Shown here: piece after piece, positions 26,914 to 36,399 of the stretch
Position numbering within the stretch: the stretch's first letter is position 1
Layout: each line of letters begins with the position of its first letter
Assembly: GCF_003386795.1 (NCBI RefSeq)
Contig: NZ_QTUC01000001.1
Location: 3,720,001-3,784,000, forward strand
Direction of reading: 5' to 3'
DNA from: Thermasporomyces composti
Lineage (GTDB): Bacteria > Actinomycetota > Actinomycetes > Propionibacteriales > Actinopolymorphaceae
Length of the DNA: 64,000 nt
The notes under the pieces: model-generated
The model's input: only the letters and a program-made list of their open reading frames with translations
Databases searched by the model: none
What the model was told of the DNA's origin: nothing
Made by a program: the position numbers and the translations under genes

Positions 26914-28317
26914 ATGCCGAAGGTTGCGGGTATCGACTCCTCCACCCAGTCGTGCAAGGTCGTGGTGTGTGATGCCGACTCCGGTGAGGTGCTCGCGCAG
27001 GCCAGCGCACCTCACCCGGATGGCACGGAATGTCCCCCCAGCGCCTGGTGGGCGGCGTTGCAGGAGGCGGCGTCGGGCCTTCTCGACGACGTCGCGGCGA
27101 TCGGCGTGGCCGGGCAGCAGCACGGCATGGTCACGCTGGACAGCCGTGGCGAGGAGGTCAGGCCGGCGCTCCTGTGGAACGACACCCGCTCGGCTGCGGC
27201 GGCGACGAAGCTTGTCGAGCGGCTCGGTGGCGCCCGAGCCTGGGCGGAGGCGGTGGGGTCGGTGCCGCTGGCGAGCATGACCGTGACGAAGCTGGCCTGG
27301 CTGGCGGAGCACGAGCCCGAGAACGCCGACCGGGTCGCGCAGGTCATGCTCCCCCACGACTACCTCACGTGGAGGTTGTGTGGTCAGCCGGAGCAGGCGG
27401 TCACCGACCGCGGTGACGCCTCCGGCACCGCCTACTGGTCGCCGATCACCGGCGAGTACCGCACCGACCTGCTGGAGCTGGCGTTCGGGCGGGTGCCCAA
27501 CGTGCCGCGCGTGCTCGCCCCGAACGAGCCGGCGGGTGAGACACCCGACGGTGTGCTGGTCTCCGCCGGCACGGGGGACAACATGGGTGCCGCCCTGGGC
27601 CTCGGTATCGAGGAGGGCGACGTGGTGGTGTCGCTCGGCACGAGCGGCACGGTGTTCGGCGTGTACGACAAGCCGACCACCGACCCGTCGGGCATCGTGG
27701 CTGGCTTCGCCGACGCCACCGGGCGCTTCCTTCCCTTGGTCTGCACCCTCAACGCGGCGCGGGTGCTCACGTCCACCGCCGCCATGCTCGGCGTGGACCT
27801 GGCGCGGTTCGACGAGCTGGCGTTGGCCGCGGCCCCTGGATCCGGCGGGCTGGTGCTGCTGCCGTACCTGGATGGCGAGCGTACGCCGAACCTGCCGGAC
27901 GCGGCGGGCTCGTTGCACAACCTGCGCCGGGAGGCGATGACGCCGGAGAACCTCGCCCGGGCCGCGGTCGAGGGGATGCTGTGTGGGCTGGCCGATGGCC
28001 TTGACGCCTTGCGTGGTCAGGGCCTGGTCGTGCGGCGCGTCCTGCTCATCGGCGGCGCCGCGCGGTCGGCCGCGGTGCGAGCGGTCGCCCCGACGATCTT
28101 CGGCGTTCCGGTCACTGTCCCACCGCCCGCGGAGTACGTCGCGATCGGCGCCGCCCGGCAGGCGGCGTGGGCGTTGCGTGGTGACGCGCACCCTCCGACG
28201 TGGTCGCTCGGTGAGGGCACCGTCGAGATCTCCGGTGACGAGGTGGCCGACGGCGCGGCGGTCGGGGAGGAGATCCGACGCAGGTACGCCGCAGCCCGCG
28301 TCGCGCTGTACGGCTGA
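26914..28317 (+). CDS. xylB: Xylulokinase
   Basis: A 467-aa FGGY-family carbohydrate kinase that phosphorylates D-xylulose for the pentose phosphate pathway. The N-terminal phosphate loop is [26 protein letters not shown] and LWNDTRS are typical of xylulokinases. The C-terminal ATPase half contains GTSGTVFGV and [12 protein letters not shown], with catalytic Asp in [12 protein letters not shown]. It is a little short compared with ~485 residues but complete. No ribosome site precedes the ATG. xylA lies 2.6 kb downstream on the same strand, beyond two regulators. Confidence 0.9.
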   Translation: MPKVAGIDSSTQSCKVVVCDADSGEVLAQASAPHPDGTECPPSAWWAALQEAASGLLDDVAAIGVAGQQHGMVTLDSRGEEVRPALLWNDTRSAAAATKLVERLGGARAWAEAVGSVPLASMTVTKLAWLAEHEPENADRVAQVMLPHDYLTWRLCGQPEQAVTDRGDASGTAYWSPITGEYRTDLLELAFGRVPNVPRVLAPNEPAGETPDGVLVSAGTGDNMGAALGLGIEEGDVVVSLGTSGTVFGVYDKPTTDPSGIVAGFADATGRFLPLVCTLNAARVLTSTAAMLGVDLARFDELALAAAPGSGGLVLLPYLDGERTPNLPDAAGSLHNLRREAMTPENLARAAVEGMLCGLADGLDALRGQGLVVRRVLLIGGAARSAAVRAVAPTIFGVPVTVPPPAEYVAIGAARQAAWALRGDAHPPTWSLGEGTVEISGDEVADGAAVGEEIRRRYAAARVALYG

Positions 28318-28348
28318 GGGTGTGCGACGACTGAGGGTTCGGCACGAC

Positions 28349-28369
28349 CCGGTGGCACCACGCCACCGG
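28349..28369 (+). terminator. Hairpin after xylB
   Basis: CCGGTGGC and GCCACCGG form an 8-bp stem with loop ACCAC, about 30 bases downstream of the xylB stop. No T-tract. Confidence 0.5.
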
Positions 28370-28476
28370 TGACTCACCCGCAGGTGGTGAACCAGTGGGC
28401 GTGTCCTGTCGTGCCCGGCGCGTCGCCGATTGGACGGCAGGTGGCCGGGGGATGGTGCTGGTCGGGGGAACGCACC

Positions 28477-29262
28477 ATGACCTTGGCACATGGCAGGACC
28501 GGCGAACGCCGGCGGATGGTGACGCAACGACTACGCGAGCGTCGACGGCAGCTTGGCCTCACCCAAAAGCAGGTGGTGAGTCGGCTCGCGAAGTTGGGCG
28601 TCCTGACGACGAACAAGGCGCTGAGCAGCCTGGAGCACGGCGCGGGTCTCGACGTCGCCAAGCTTCCTGAGTTGGCGATGGCTCTCGAATGCACCGTGAC
28701 CTACCTGCTCGGCTTGACCGCGGATCCGTGCCGTTGGGAGCCCGACGAACCGGGCGCCGAGCACGACGTCTCCACGACCCCAAGCGAGCGCGGGGTTCCC
28801 GCCGATCGGAGGTTGGCGGTCCCGCGCGGCCCGGTGGGTCCGATGGCCCGGCCACCGGAGCGTGGCATGGCGCCCACGCGTGGGCTACCGCCAGAGCGCA
28901 GCGTGGTTCCCGGCCGTGGCGTTCGGCCCGGACCCGGAGTCCCCGTGGAGCGTCAGGTGCCGGTGGGGCGCGGGCTGCCGGTCGAGCGTGGGGTCCCAGT
29001 GGCGCGTGGGATCCCGGTCACTCGTGGGATGCCTGCAGACCGTGGGGTGCCGTCCAGCCGCGGCGTGTCGCCCGCGCACGGAGGTGTGGCGACTCCACAC
29101 GGGGGTCCCCGCGGGGGTCCGCACGGAGGGTTGACCGAACGCGAGGGCCGGGCAGACCCTCGGACGTCAGCGGAGCGTGGCACACCGACCGACGGTGGCC
29201 CCGCGCGGCCGCCTGGTGACACCGGAGTCGGTCGACACCCCACGATCCCGCCGCAGCGCTGA
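28477..29262 (+). CDS. XRE-family DNA-binding protein with hexapeptide-repeat tail
   Basis: A 261-aa protein. Residues ~14-78 form a Cro/C1-type helix-turn-helix (RLRERRRQLGLTQKQVVSRL; MALECTVTYLLGLT). The rest is low-complexity and Arg/Gly/Pro-rich. Residues 155-202 contain eight exact six-residue repeats of the form [V/L/I/M]-P-V-x-R-G (VPVERQ, VPVGRG, LPVERG, VPVARG, IPVTRG), with degenerate copies before them. The tail is probably disordered and may bind nucleic acid or a partner. ATG at 28477 was chosen for TCGGGGGA upstream; the frame is open further 5'. Function unknown; it sits between xylB and the ROK regulator. Confidence 0.65.
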   Translation: MTLAHGRTGERRRMVTQRLRERRRQLGLTQKQVVSRLAKLGVLTTNKALSSLEHGAGLDVAKLPELAMALECTVTYLLGLTADPCRWEPDEPGAEHDVSTTPSERGVPADRRLAVPRGPVGPMARPPERGMAPTRGLPPERSVVPGRGVRPGPGVPVERQVPVGRGLPVERGVPVARGIPVTRGMPADRGVPSSRGVSPAHGGVATPHGGPRGGPHGGLTEREGRADPRTSAERGTPTDGGPARPPGDTGVGRHPTIPPQR

Positions 29263-29306
29263 CACCCGTCGCGACCTGACACCCGCCGTAGCACTGTGTC
29301 TCAGCG

Positions 29307-29376
29307 CTGACCGGTCTCAGGGCTGACCGGTCTCAGGGCTGACCGGTCTCGGGGCTGACCGGTCTCAGGGCTGACC
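29307..29376. repeat. 16-bp tandem repeat with palindromic core (4.4 copies)
   Basis: Units CTGACCGGTCTCAGGG start at 29307, 29323, 29339 and 29355, with a six-base remnant at 29371. The third unit has one A-to-G change. Every full unit contains the perfect 8-bp palindrome GACCGGTC. The array lies 45 bases after the XRE gene and about 135 bases before the ROK promoter. An operator array for a dimeric protein is one possibility; simple expansion is another. Confidence 0.8.
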
Positions 29377-29511
29377 GCACGACGCTTCTGGCACGCCGAG
29401 CGCCTCACTGGCGCCACCCTCGCCAGACCCGGTAGGCGCGACCGTGCGGGCGTGACGGCGATCGGTCACGATCACTCACCTGGCGCCGGAGCCTTCACCC
29501 GGTGGTCACTC

Positions 29512-29558
29512 TTGACGGTGGCGATGACCGGCCCTAGTTTGTTCGGGATCTGAACGAA
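29512..29558 (+). promoter_or_regulatory. Promoter and operator of the ROK-xylA operon
   Basis: TTGACG (29512-29517), a 17-base spacer and TAGTTT (29535-29540) form a good sigma-70-type promoter. The inverted repeat TTTGTTC-gggatct-GAACGAA (29538-29558, one mismatch) overlaps the -10 and start region. It is the type of site used by XylR/ROK repressors. The gene starts 48 bases later. Autoregulation by the ROK protein is inferred. Confidence 0.7.
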
Positions 29559-29606
29559 TGTCGGGCACCACCACCATGCGGGCCACCGGACCTCGAGGGA
29601 GGTTCC

Positions 29607-30914
29607 GTGACGGGTGCGACGTGGCACCTCTCCGGCCGGGCGGATCACGGCGACGTGCGCCGTGCGAACCTGGCGCTCGTGGTCCGCGTCCTGCGCTCGG
29701 GGCCACGCACTCGTGCCGGTCTCGCTCACGACACCACCCTCACCAAGGCGACCGTCTCCAGCCTCGTCGGTGAGCTCGTCGACCGTGGGCTCGTCCGGGA
29801 GAGCGGACCCGCCACGGCGGGCGCTGTCGGGCGTCCGGGCCAACAGGTCGCCCTGGTGGGTGAGCGCGTCGTCGGGGTCGGCCTGGAGATCAACGTCGAC
29901 TACCTGGCGGCGATCGCTCTCGACGTGCGGGGTGACACTCGGGTCGCGCTCCGGCAAACCCACGACCCGTCCGCTCAGGTCGAGCAGACCGTCGACCAGG
30001 CGGCCCGCCTCGTGGCCGACGTGGTCGAGCGAGCGCTCGTCCGTGGCGCCAGCCTCCTGGCCGGTGTCGGCGTCGCCGCGCCGGGACTCGTGGACGTGGC
30101 CTCTGGCGTGGTCCGGGTGGCCCCCAACCTCGGTTGGCGTGACGTTCCCCTTCGCGACCTGCTGCTTCGGCGACTGGATCCGCACCCCTGGGACGCGGTG
30201 GCGATCCCGCACGCGCGGGCGTCGAGGCCGCTCCAGCTGCTCGTGGACAACGAGGCCAACCTCGCGACCCTGGCCGAGTACGCGACGTCCGACACCGCCG
30301 ACCGCGACCTGGTCTACGTGACCGGTGGGGTCGGGGTGGGCGGCGGCATCGTCGTCAACGGACACGTCGTCCGCGGACACGCCGGCTTCGCCGGTGAAGT
30401 CGGCCACCTGCCCGTGGACCCGGCGGGGGAGCGGTGCGGATGCGGTCGCCGCGGCTGCTGGGAGACGACGTGCGGCCTCGAGGCGCTGCTGCGCCTGGCC
30501 GCCGACCCGGACGACATCGTCCGCGACCACGACCGGGACCTCGACGAGCGGCTCGACCTCCTCCTCGACCGCGCCCGGTCCGGTGACACGCGGACCCTCC
30601 AGGCGTTCGACCGGGTCGGCCGGGCCCTCGGTCATGGCGCCTCGATGCTGGTCAACCTCGTCAACCCCCGGGTTCTCGTGCTCGGCGGCTACTTCGCCCG
30701 TCTCGGCGAGTTCCTGCTGCCGCTGGTCGAGGACGAGCTCGCCAGCCGGGTGGTCGCGCCCGACCTCGGCGGATGCCGGGTGACGCTGTCGCGGCTCGGC
30801 CTGGCCGCGGCGGCCACCGGCGCGGCGTACGCCGCCCTCCAGCCGGTCCTCGACGACCCCACTGTGGTTCCGATCGTGCGCGCAAGTCCAGTGCCAGAGA
30901 AGGAGACCCAATGA
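29607..30914 (+). CDS. ROK-family transcriptional repressor (XylR-like)
   Basis: A 435-aa ROK regulator. The N-terminal winged helix (residues ~17-80) includes [20 protein letters not shown] and GRPGQQVAL. The ROK sugar-kinase-like domain follows: [24 protein letters not shown], the [16 protein letters not shown] signature and the zinc motif [13 protein letters not shown] at 29607 follows GGGAGG. Its stop overlaps the xylA ATG (ATGA at 30911-30914), so regulator and xylose isomerase are co-translated. Xylose or a related pentose is the probable inducer. Confidence 0.85.
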   Translation: MTGATWHLSGRADHGDVRRANLALVVRVLRSGPRTRAGLAHDTTLTKATVSSLVGELVDRGLVRESGPATAGAVGRPGQQVALVGERVVGVGLEINVDYLAAIALDVRGDTRVALRQTHDPSAQVEQTVDQAARLVADVVERALVRGASLLAGVGVAAPGLVDVASGVVRVAPNLGWRDVPLRDLLLRRLDPHPWDAVAIPHARASRPLQLLVDNEANLATLAEYATSDTADRDLVYVTGGVGVGGGIVVNGHVVRGHAGFAGEVGHLPVDPAGERCGCGRRGCWETTCGLEALLRLAADPDDIVRDHDRDLDERLDLLLDRARSGDTRTLQAFDRVGRALGHGASMLVNLVNPRVLVLGGYFARLGEFLLPLVEDELASRVVAPDLGGCRVTLSRLGLAAAATGAAYAALQPVLDDPTVVPIVRASPVPEKETQ

Positions 30915-32077
30915 GCGACTACACACCGACCCGCGAGGACAAGTTCTCGTTCGGGCTGTGGACGGTCGGTTGGCAGGGTGTCGACGTGTTCGGGACAGCG
31001 GTTCGCGAGCCGCTCGACCCGGTCGTCGCGGTGCACAAGCTGGCCGAGCTCGGTGCGTACGGCGTGACGTTCCACGACAACGACCTGTTCCCGTTCGGGG
31101 CCAGCGCCGCCGAGCGTGACCAGGTGATCGCGCGCTTCCGCAAGGCGCTCGACGAGACCGGCCTGGTCGTCCCCATGGCGACGACCAACTTGTTCGCTCA
31201 CCCGATCTTCAAGGACGGGGCGTTCACGGCCAACGACCGGGCCGTTCGCCGGTTCGCGATCCGCAAGGTGATGGAGAACCTCGACCTCGCGGCGGAGCTC
31301 GGTGCCAAGACCTACGTCTGCTGGGGCGGACGTGAGGGCGCGGAGTCCGGCGCCGCGAAGGACGTGCGGGCCGCCCTGGACCGCATGAAGGAGGCGTTCG
31401 ACATCCTCTGCTCCTACGTCCTGGACCAGGGCTACGACATCCGCTTCGCCATCGAGCCCAAGCCGAACGAGCCGCGCGGCGACATCCTGCTGCCGACCAT
31501 CGGGCACGCGCTGGCGTTCATCGACCAGCTGGAGCACCCCGAGCTCGTCGGGCTCAACCCGGAGGTCGGGCACGAGGAGATGGCCGGCATGAACTTCGCG
31601 CACGGCATCGCCCAGGCGCTCTGGCACGGCAAGCTCTTCCACGTCGACCTCAACGGGCAGAACGGGCCGCGCTTCGACCAGGACCTCCGCTTCGGCGCCG
31701 GCAACCTGCGCGGCGCGTTCTGGACCGTCGACGTCCTCGAGAACGGCGGCTACGACGGTCCGCGGCACTTCGACTACAAGCCGCCCCGCACCGAGGACAT
31801 GGAGGGCGTGTGGGAGTCCGCCCGTGGGTGCATGCGCAACTACCTGATCCTGCGTGAGAAGGTACGGGCGTTCCGCTCCGACCCGGAGGTGCAGGAGGCG
31901 CTGCGCGCGGCGAAGCTCGATGAGTTGGCGCGACCGACTCTGGCCGCGGGGGAGACCTACCAGACCCTTCGCGACGAGGATTGGCCCGACGCCACCATCG
32001 AGGCGCTGGCCGCTCGCGGGATGGCGTTCGAGCGGCTCGACCAACTGGCCATGGACTACCTCCTGGGCGTTCGATAG
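30911..32077 (+). CDS. xylA: Xylose isomerase
   Basis: A 388-aa TIM-barrel enzyme converting D-xylose to D-xylulose (also glucose to fructose). The catalytic His is in [12 protein letters not shown] near residue 54, the bridging metal ligands in [13 protein letters not shown] near 180, [13 protein letters not shown] and [16 protein letters not shown]. Size and sequence are of the short class I type found in Streptomyces. AAGGAG inside the end of the regulator gene is its ribosome site. The gene after it starts 19 bases later. Confidence 0.95.
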   Translation: MSDYTPTREDKFSFGLWTVGWQGVDVFGTAVREPLDPVVAVHKLAELGAYGVTFHDNDLFPFGASAAERDQVIARFRKALDETGLVVPMATTNLFAHPIFKDGAFTANDRAVRRFAIRKVMENLDLAAELGAKTYVCWGGREGAESGAAKDVRAALDRMKEAFDILCSYVLDQGYDIRFAIEPKPNEPRGDILLPTIGHALAFIDQLEHPELVGLNPEVGHEEMAGMNFAHGIAQALWHGKLFHVDLNGQNGPRFDQDLRFGAGNLRGAFWTVDVLENGGYDGPRHFDYKPPRTEDMEGVWESARGCMRNYLILREKVRAFRSDPEVQEALRAAKLDELARPTLAAGETYQTLRDEDWPDATIEALAARGMAFERLDQLAMDYLLGVR

Positions 32078-32095
32078 GGAAGACGAGGAGAACGC

Positions 32096-33280
32096 ATGAC
32101 AAGCAAGCAGACGCTCGGCGTCGGCATGGTGGGGTACGCCTTCATGGGCCAGGCGCACTCGCAGGCCTGGCGTACCCTCAACGCCGCCTTCGACGTCCCG
32201 TACGCGATCGACATGGCGGCCATCTGCGGTCGCACCGAGGAGAAGGTGCGCGCGGCGGCGGAGAAGTACGGGTGGCGGTCGTATGAGACCAACTGGCAGG
32301 CGTTGATCGAGCGAGACGACATCGGCTTGATCGACATCTGTAGTCCCGGTGGCAACCACGCCGAGGTCGCCATCGCCGCCCTCAACGCCGGCAAGCACGT
32401 GCTGTGCGAGAAGCCGCTCGCCAACACCGTCGAGGAGGCCCGGGAGATGGTCAAGGCGGCCGAGGCCGCCGCGGCCAACGGTGTCCGCGCGATGGTCGGC
32501 TTCAACTACCGCCGGGTTCCCGCGGCCGCGTTCGCCCGGAAGCTCGTGCAGGAGGGGAAGCTCGGCGCGATCCGTCACATCCGTGCCGTCTACCTGCAGG
32601 ACTGGATCGTCGACCCGGAGTTCCCGCTGGTGTGGCGGCTGCGGAAGGAGGAAGCCGGCTCCGGCGCGCTCGGTGACATCGGCTCGCACATCGTCGACCT
32701 CACCCAGTGGATCACCGGCCAGAAGATCGTCGGGGTGAGCGGCCTGACGGAGACGTTCATCAAGGAGCGTCCGTTGGTCGCCGACACCCAAGGGTTGCGT
32801 GGGACCGGCTCCAGCGAGCGCGGCGAGGTGACGGTTGACGACGCGGCGCTGTTCGTGGCGCGCCTGTCCGGCGGCGCGGTGGCCACGTACGAGGCGACGA
32901 GGTTCGCCACCGGCCGCAAGAACGGCCTGCGGATCGAGTTGAACGGCGAGAAGGGCTCCTTGGTGTTCGACCTCGAGCGACTCAACGAGCTCGAGCTGTA
33001 CCTCACCGAGGACGACAACACCACGCAGGGCTTCCGCCGGATCCTCATCACCGAGGCCGAGCACCCGTACATGGCCGCGTGGTGGCCCGCCGGGCACATC
33101 ATCGGCTGGGAGCACACGTTCACCCACGAGGCCTACGACCTGGTGACCGCGATCGCCGAGGGCACCGACCCGTCCCCGACGTTCGCTGAGGGCCTCCAGG
33201 TGCAGATGGTCCTCGACGCCGTGCTCAAGAGCGCGGAGTCCGGCTCGAGCTGGGTTCCGGTCGAGTCGCCGACCGGGTGA
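32096..33280 (+). CDS. Gfo/Idh/MocA-family oxidoreductase
   Basis: A 394-aa NAD(P)-dependent sugar dehydrogenase family member. The N-terminal Rossmann fold has GMVGYAFMGQAHSQAW, then the ICSPGGNHAE and CEKPLAN motifs, with Lys of EKP probably catalytic. GDIGSHIVDLTQWITG in the C-terminal domain holds the usual Asp/His pair. It follows xylA by 19 bases after GACGAGGAG and belongs to the same transcript. The substrate is unknown; with the next gene it may process an inositol, glycoside or oxidised sugar that co-occurs with xylose. Confidence 0.85.
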   Translation: MTSKQTLGVGMVGYAFMGQAHSQAWRTLNAAFDVPYAIDMAAICGRTEEKVRAAAEKYGWRSYETNWQALIERDDIGLIDICSPGGNHAEVAIAALNAGKHVLCEKPLANTVEEAREMVKAAEAAAANGVRAMVGFNYRRVPAAAFARKLVQEGKLGAIRHIRAVYLQDWIVDPEFPLVWRLRKEEAGSGALGDIGSHIVDLTQWITGQKIVGVSGLTETFIKERPLVADTQGLRGTGSSERGEVTVDDAALFVARLSGGAVATYEATRFATGRKNGLRIELNGEKGSLVFDLERLNELELYLTEDDNTTQGFRRILITEAEHPYMAAWWPAGHIIGWEHTFTHEAYDLVTAIAEGTDPSPTFAEGLQVQMVLDAVLKSAESGSSWVPVESPTG

Positions 33281-33372
33281 CACCTCGCCGCCACCCTCGA
33301 GGTTCCGGCGAGACACCAGACGCCTAGTAAGTACCCGACTGACCCGCCAGGGTCGGAGGAGGAGAAGAGCAG

Positions 33373-34383
33373 ATGCCGCGTCCTGTCACGTTGTTCACCG
33401 GCCAGTGGGCCGACCTGCCGTTCGAGGAAGTCTGCCGGCTGGCGTCGGAGTGGGGGTACGACGGCCTGGAGATCGCCTGCTGGGGCGACCACCTCGACGT
33501 CTGGAAGGCGGCTGAGGACGACAAGTACGTCAAGAACAAGCTGGACACCCTGGAGAAGTACAACCTCAAGGTCTGGGCCATCTCCAACCACCTCAAGGGC
33601 CAGGCGGTCTGCGACGACCCGATCGACGAGCGGCACAAGGCGATCCTTCCCGCTCGGATCTGGGGCGACGGTGACCCCGAGGGCGTGCGTCAGCGGGCCG
33701 CCGAGGAGATGAAGATGACCGCGCGTGCGGCGGCGCGGCTCGGCGTCAAGACCGTGGTGGGCTTCACCGGGTCGTCCATCTGGAAGTACGTCGCGATGTT
33801 CCCGCCGGTGTCGGAGGAGCTCATCGAGGCCGGGTACCGGGACTTCGCCGACCGCTGGAACCCCATCCTCGACGTGTTCGACGAGGTGGGCGTGCGCTTC
33901 GCGCACGAGGTGCATCCGAGCGAGATCGCGTACGACTACTGGACGACGGTGCGGACCCTGGAGGCGATCAACCACCGGCCGGCGTTCGGTCTGAACTGGG
34001 ACCCGAGCCACTTCGTGTGGCAGGACCTCGACCCGGTCGGGTTCATCCTCGACTTCAAGGACCGCATCTACCACGTGGACTGCAAGGACGCGAAGCGTCG
34101 GGTCGGCAACGGCCGCAACGGCCGCCTGTCGTCCCACCTGCCGTGGGGTGACCTGCGTCGGGGTTGGGACTTCGTCTCCACCGGTCGCGGCGACGTGCCG
34201 TGGGAGCAGTGCTTCCGCGCGCTCAACGCCATCGGCTACGACGGCCCCATCTCCGTCGAGTGGGAGGACGCGGGCATGGACCGGCTCATCGGCGCCCCGG
34301 AGGCGTTGCAGGTCGTTCGGAAGCTTTGCGAGATCGAGCCGCCAGCGGCCGCGTTCGACGCCGCGTTCGCCACGAGCGACTGA
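33373..34383 (+). CDS. Sugar phosphate isomerase/epimerase (xylose isomerase-like TIM barrel)
   Basis: A 336-aa AP-endonuclease-2/IolE-type TIM barrel. Metal-binding positions are visible in [33 protein letters not shown] and [11 protein letters not shown]. Members epimerise or dehydrate sugars and inositols, often paired with Gfo/Idh oxidoreductases, exactly as here. GGAGGAGGAG precedes the ATG. It ends the operon: a strong hairpin lies 18 bases after the stop. Confidence 0.85.
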   Translation: MPRPVTLFTGQWADLPFEEVCRLASEWGYDGLEIACWGDHLDVWKAAEDDKYVKNKLDTLEKYNLKVWAISNHLKGQAVCDDPIDERHKAILPARIWGDGDPEGVRQRAAEEMKMTARAAARLGVKTVVGFTGSSIWKYVAMFPPVSEELIEAGYRDFADRWNPILDVFDEVGVRFAHEVHPSEIAYDYWTTVRTLEAINHRPAFGLNWDPSHFVWQDLDPVGFILDFKDRIYHVDCKDAKRRVGNGRNGRLSSHLPWGDLRRGWDFVSTGRGDVPWEQCFRALNAIGYDGPISVEWEDAGMDRLIGAPEALQVVRKLCEIEPPAAAFDAAFATSD

Positions 34384-34401
34384 CCGTCGGTTCGTCCCAC
34401 T

Positions 34402-34434
34402 GGAGCCGTCGACCCGCCAAGGGTCGGCGGCTCC
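34402..34434 (+). terminator. Terminator of the xylA operon
   Basis: A 14-bp stem (GGAGCCGTCGACCC at 34402-34415 with 34421-34434, one G-T pair) and loop GCCAA lie 18 bases after the last gene. No T-tract. Confidence 0.75.
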
Positions 34435-34556
34435 ATCGCGTTCACACCTTTCCGAGGTTGGCCATTGACTGTCTGGATATTGCCAAATGCCCTACGTGAC
34501 GACGTTGAGCCGGGCACACTGGATCACGCCAATCTTCCCGTGGGAGGAGTTGCGCC

Positions 34557-35645
34557 GTGGCGGTATACGCACTCAGGTCAAGGGCTCACGAAGCCGACGC
34601 GCTACCGAGGCCCCGAAAAGGGGGCGAACGACGGGATCTGCGTTCCGAGGAACTCGACGCGACAGCGACCTCCACACCCGAGCCAGATGCCCGCCTGGAG
34701 GTCGAGGACCTTCCACCGCTGGACGACGTCTCCGAGCGAGCGCCGGACCTCGTTCGGCAGTACCTTCGCGAGATCGGCCGGGTGCCGCTGCTCACGGCGG
34801 AGCAGGAGGTCGAGCTGGCGCGCGCCGTGGAAGCAGGTCTCTTCGCCGAGCGCTGCCTCGTCGAGAAGGCGTACAACGTCGACGCGACGGAGGAAGAGCT
34901 CAAGGCGTTGGTCCGCATCGGCGCCGCCGCGAAACGGCAGCTCATCGAGGCGAACCTGCGCCTGGTGGTGTCGGTCGCCAAGCGGTGCACCGGTCGTGGT
35001 CTGCCGCTGCTCGACCTCATCCAGGAAGGGAACGTCGGGCTGATCCGGGCGGTCGAAAAGTTCGACTACACCCGCGGCTACAAGTTCTCCACCTACGCCA
35101 CGTGGTGGATCCGCCAGGCGATCTCGCGGGCCATCGCCGACCAATCGCGCGCGATCCGCGTGCCCGTCCACGTCGTGGACGCGATCAACCGGGTGCTGCG
35201 AACCCAGCGGCAACTCTTCCAGCAGCTTGGTCGGGACCCGCAGATCGAGGAGGTCGCCGAGGCGGTAGGCCTGGACCCGGAGCGGACTCGCGAGCTTCTC
35301 CGGTTGGCGCGTGAGCCCGTCTCCCTCCACACGCCGATAGGTGAGATGGAGGCGTCCGAGCTTGGTGACCTCATCGAAGACCTTGATGCCGTCGCCCCGT
35401 TGGAGGCGGCGGCGTCGTCGCTTATGAGGGAGCACATCGACTCGGCGCTGGCGCAGCTGGGAGAACGCGAGCGGTACGTCCTCCAGATGCGCTACGGGCT
35501 GACCGACGGCCAGGTGCACACGCTGGAGGAGGTCGGCCGACGCTTCGGAGTCACGCGCGAGCGCGTGCGCCAGATCGAGGCGAAGACGCTCGCCAAGCTA
35601 CGCGGCGGCGCGTGGGGGCCGGGCTTGCGCGAGTACCTCGCCTGA
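34557..35645 (+). CDS. RNA polymerase sigma factor, HrdB-like (group 1/2)
   Basis: A 362-aa sigma-70 protein. Region 1.2 is [19 protein letters not shown]; region 2 shows [39 protein letters not shown] and the -10-reading [17 protein letters not shown]. Region 3 is [17 protein letters not shown]; region 4.2 is [20 protein letters not shown]. It lacks the long N-terminal region of the principal factor HrdB, so it is probably a group 2 factor (HrdA/C/D or SigB type) used in stationary phase or stress. GTG start follows GTGGGAGGAG. It stands alone. Confidence 0.88.
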   Translation: MAVYALRSRAHEADALPRPRKGGERRDLRSEELDATATSTPEPDARLEVEDLPPLDDVSERAPDLVRQYLREIGRVPLLTAEQEVELARAVEAGLFAERCLVEKAYNVDATEEELKALVRIGAAAKRQLIEANLRLVVSVAKRCTGRGLPLLDLIQEGNVGLIRAVEKFDYTRGYKFSTYATWWIRQAISRAIADQSRAIRVPVHVVDAINRVLRTQRQLFQQLGRDPQIEEVAEAVGLDPERTRELLRLAREPVSLHTPIGEMEASELGDLIEDLDAVAPLEAAASSLMREHIDSALAQLGERERYVLQMRYGLTDGQVHTLEEVGRRFGVTRERVRQIEAKTLAKLRGGAWGPGLREYLA

Positions 35646-35787
35646 CCGCTTAGGGCGTCGGGCTCCGGCGGGCGTCGTCGCGGCGCGCCGGCTCGACCCG
35701 GCTGTACCCGCGGCGGACCTGGGCGGGTGATCGACAGCGGCGGACCTCCTGAGGTCGCCCGGTGCCGACGGCAAGTACGGTGACCTG

Positions 35788-36399
35788 GTGCGCCGTCGTC
35801 CCAAGGTTCCACGTGAGGTCCACGCCGCGCTCCCTCTCGCCCGGCGGGAGCGCGTGCTCGCCGGAGCCCTGGACGCCTCGGGGCGGTGGATCGTCGCCAC
35901 GGATCAGGCGCTCCACCTGCCGCTGCGCGCCGGCTCTGACGCCGTGCCGTCTGAGCAGCCCCAAGCGGGAGCCCTGCCCACGCCGTCGGCTGCACGCGGG
36001 GGAGAACGCAGGGGAGATAGTGAGACGCCCGCGTACCGCCGGATCGCGTGGGAGCAGATCGAGCGCGCCGAATGGGACCGCGACACCGACCTGCTGCGGA
36101 TCGTCGAGACCGCGCCGCTCGGGCAGCGTATGCCGGTCTGGTCGCTGCGCTTCCAGCGCGCCGACGATCGCTTCCTGCGTCTGATCCGTGAGCGCATCAC
36201 CGCCAGCGTGGTCGTCGACCGGCGGGTCCCGATTCGCGGTCGCCACGGCGTCCGGGTGATCGCTCGACGCGCCGCCCAGGTCGACGCGGAGCTCGTCTGG
36301 GCGGTGGCGTTCGACGAGGAGCTCGATCCGAGTGACCCCGAGATCCTCGCGGCGGCCGAGGAGGCGCTCGCGGCGGTTCGTGCGGAGGTGGAGCCGTGA
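35788..36399 (+). CDS. Conserved hypothetical protein upstream of M1 peptidase
   Basis: A 203-aa cytosolic protein, GTG start, with no signal peptide or membrane segment. It begins RRRPKVPREVHAALPLARRE and has a small beta-rich region resembling a PH-like fold (VLAGALDASGRWIVAT, YRRIAWEQIERAEWD, VWSLRFQRAD). The C-terminal ~60 residues (RRVPIRGRHGVRVIAR; EELDPSDPEI) are mixed charged. Its stop overlaps the start of the M1-peptidase gene (GTGA), and the pair precedes tRNA-Asn, a layout common in actinobacteria. Function unknown. Confidence 0.7.
   Translation: MRRRPKVPREVHAALPLARRERVLAGALDASGRWIVATDQALHLPLRAGSDAVPSEQPQAGALPTPSAARGGERRGDSETPAYRRIAWEQIERAEWDRDTDLLRIVETAPLGQRMPVWSLRFQRADDRFLRLIRERITASVVVDRRVPIRGRHGVRVIARRAAQVDAELVWAVAFDEELDPSDPEILAAAEEALAAVRAEVEP

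Noticed and set aside
29307-29376. CRISPR array
   Set aside because: Units are directly adjacent with no unique spacers, and no cas genes are present; the same holds for 13547-13700.
30689-33316. 875-codon minus-strand frame opposite xylA and the oxidoreductase
   Set aside because: Antisense shadow caused by high GC at third codon positions; the plus-strand genes are unambiguous.
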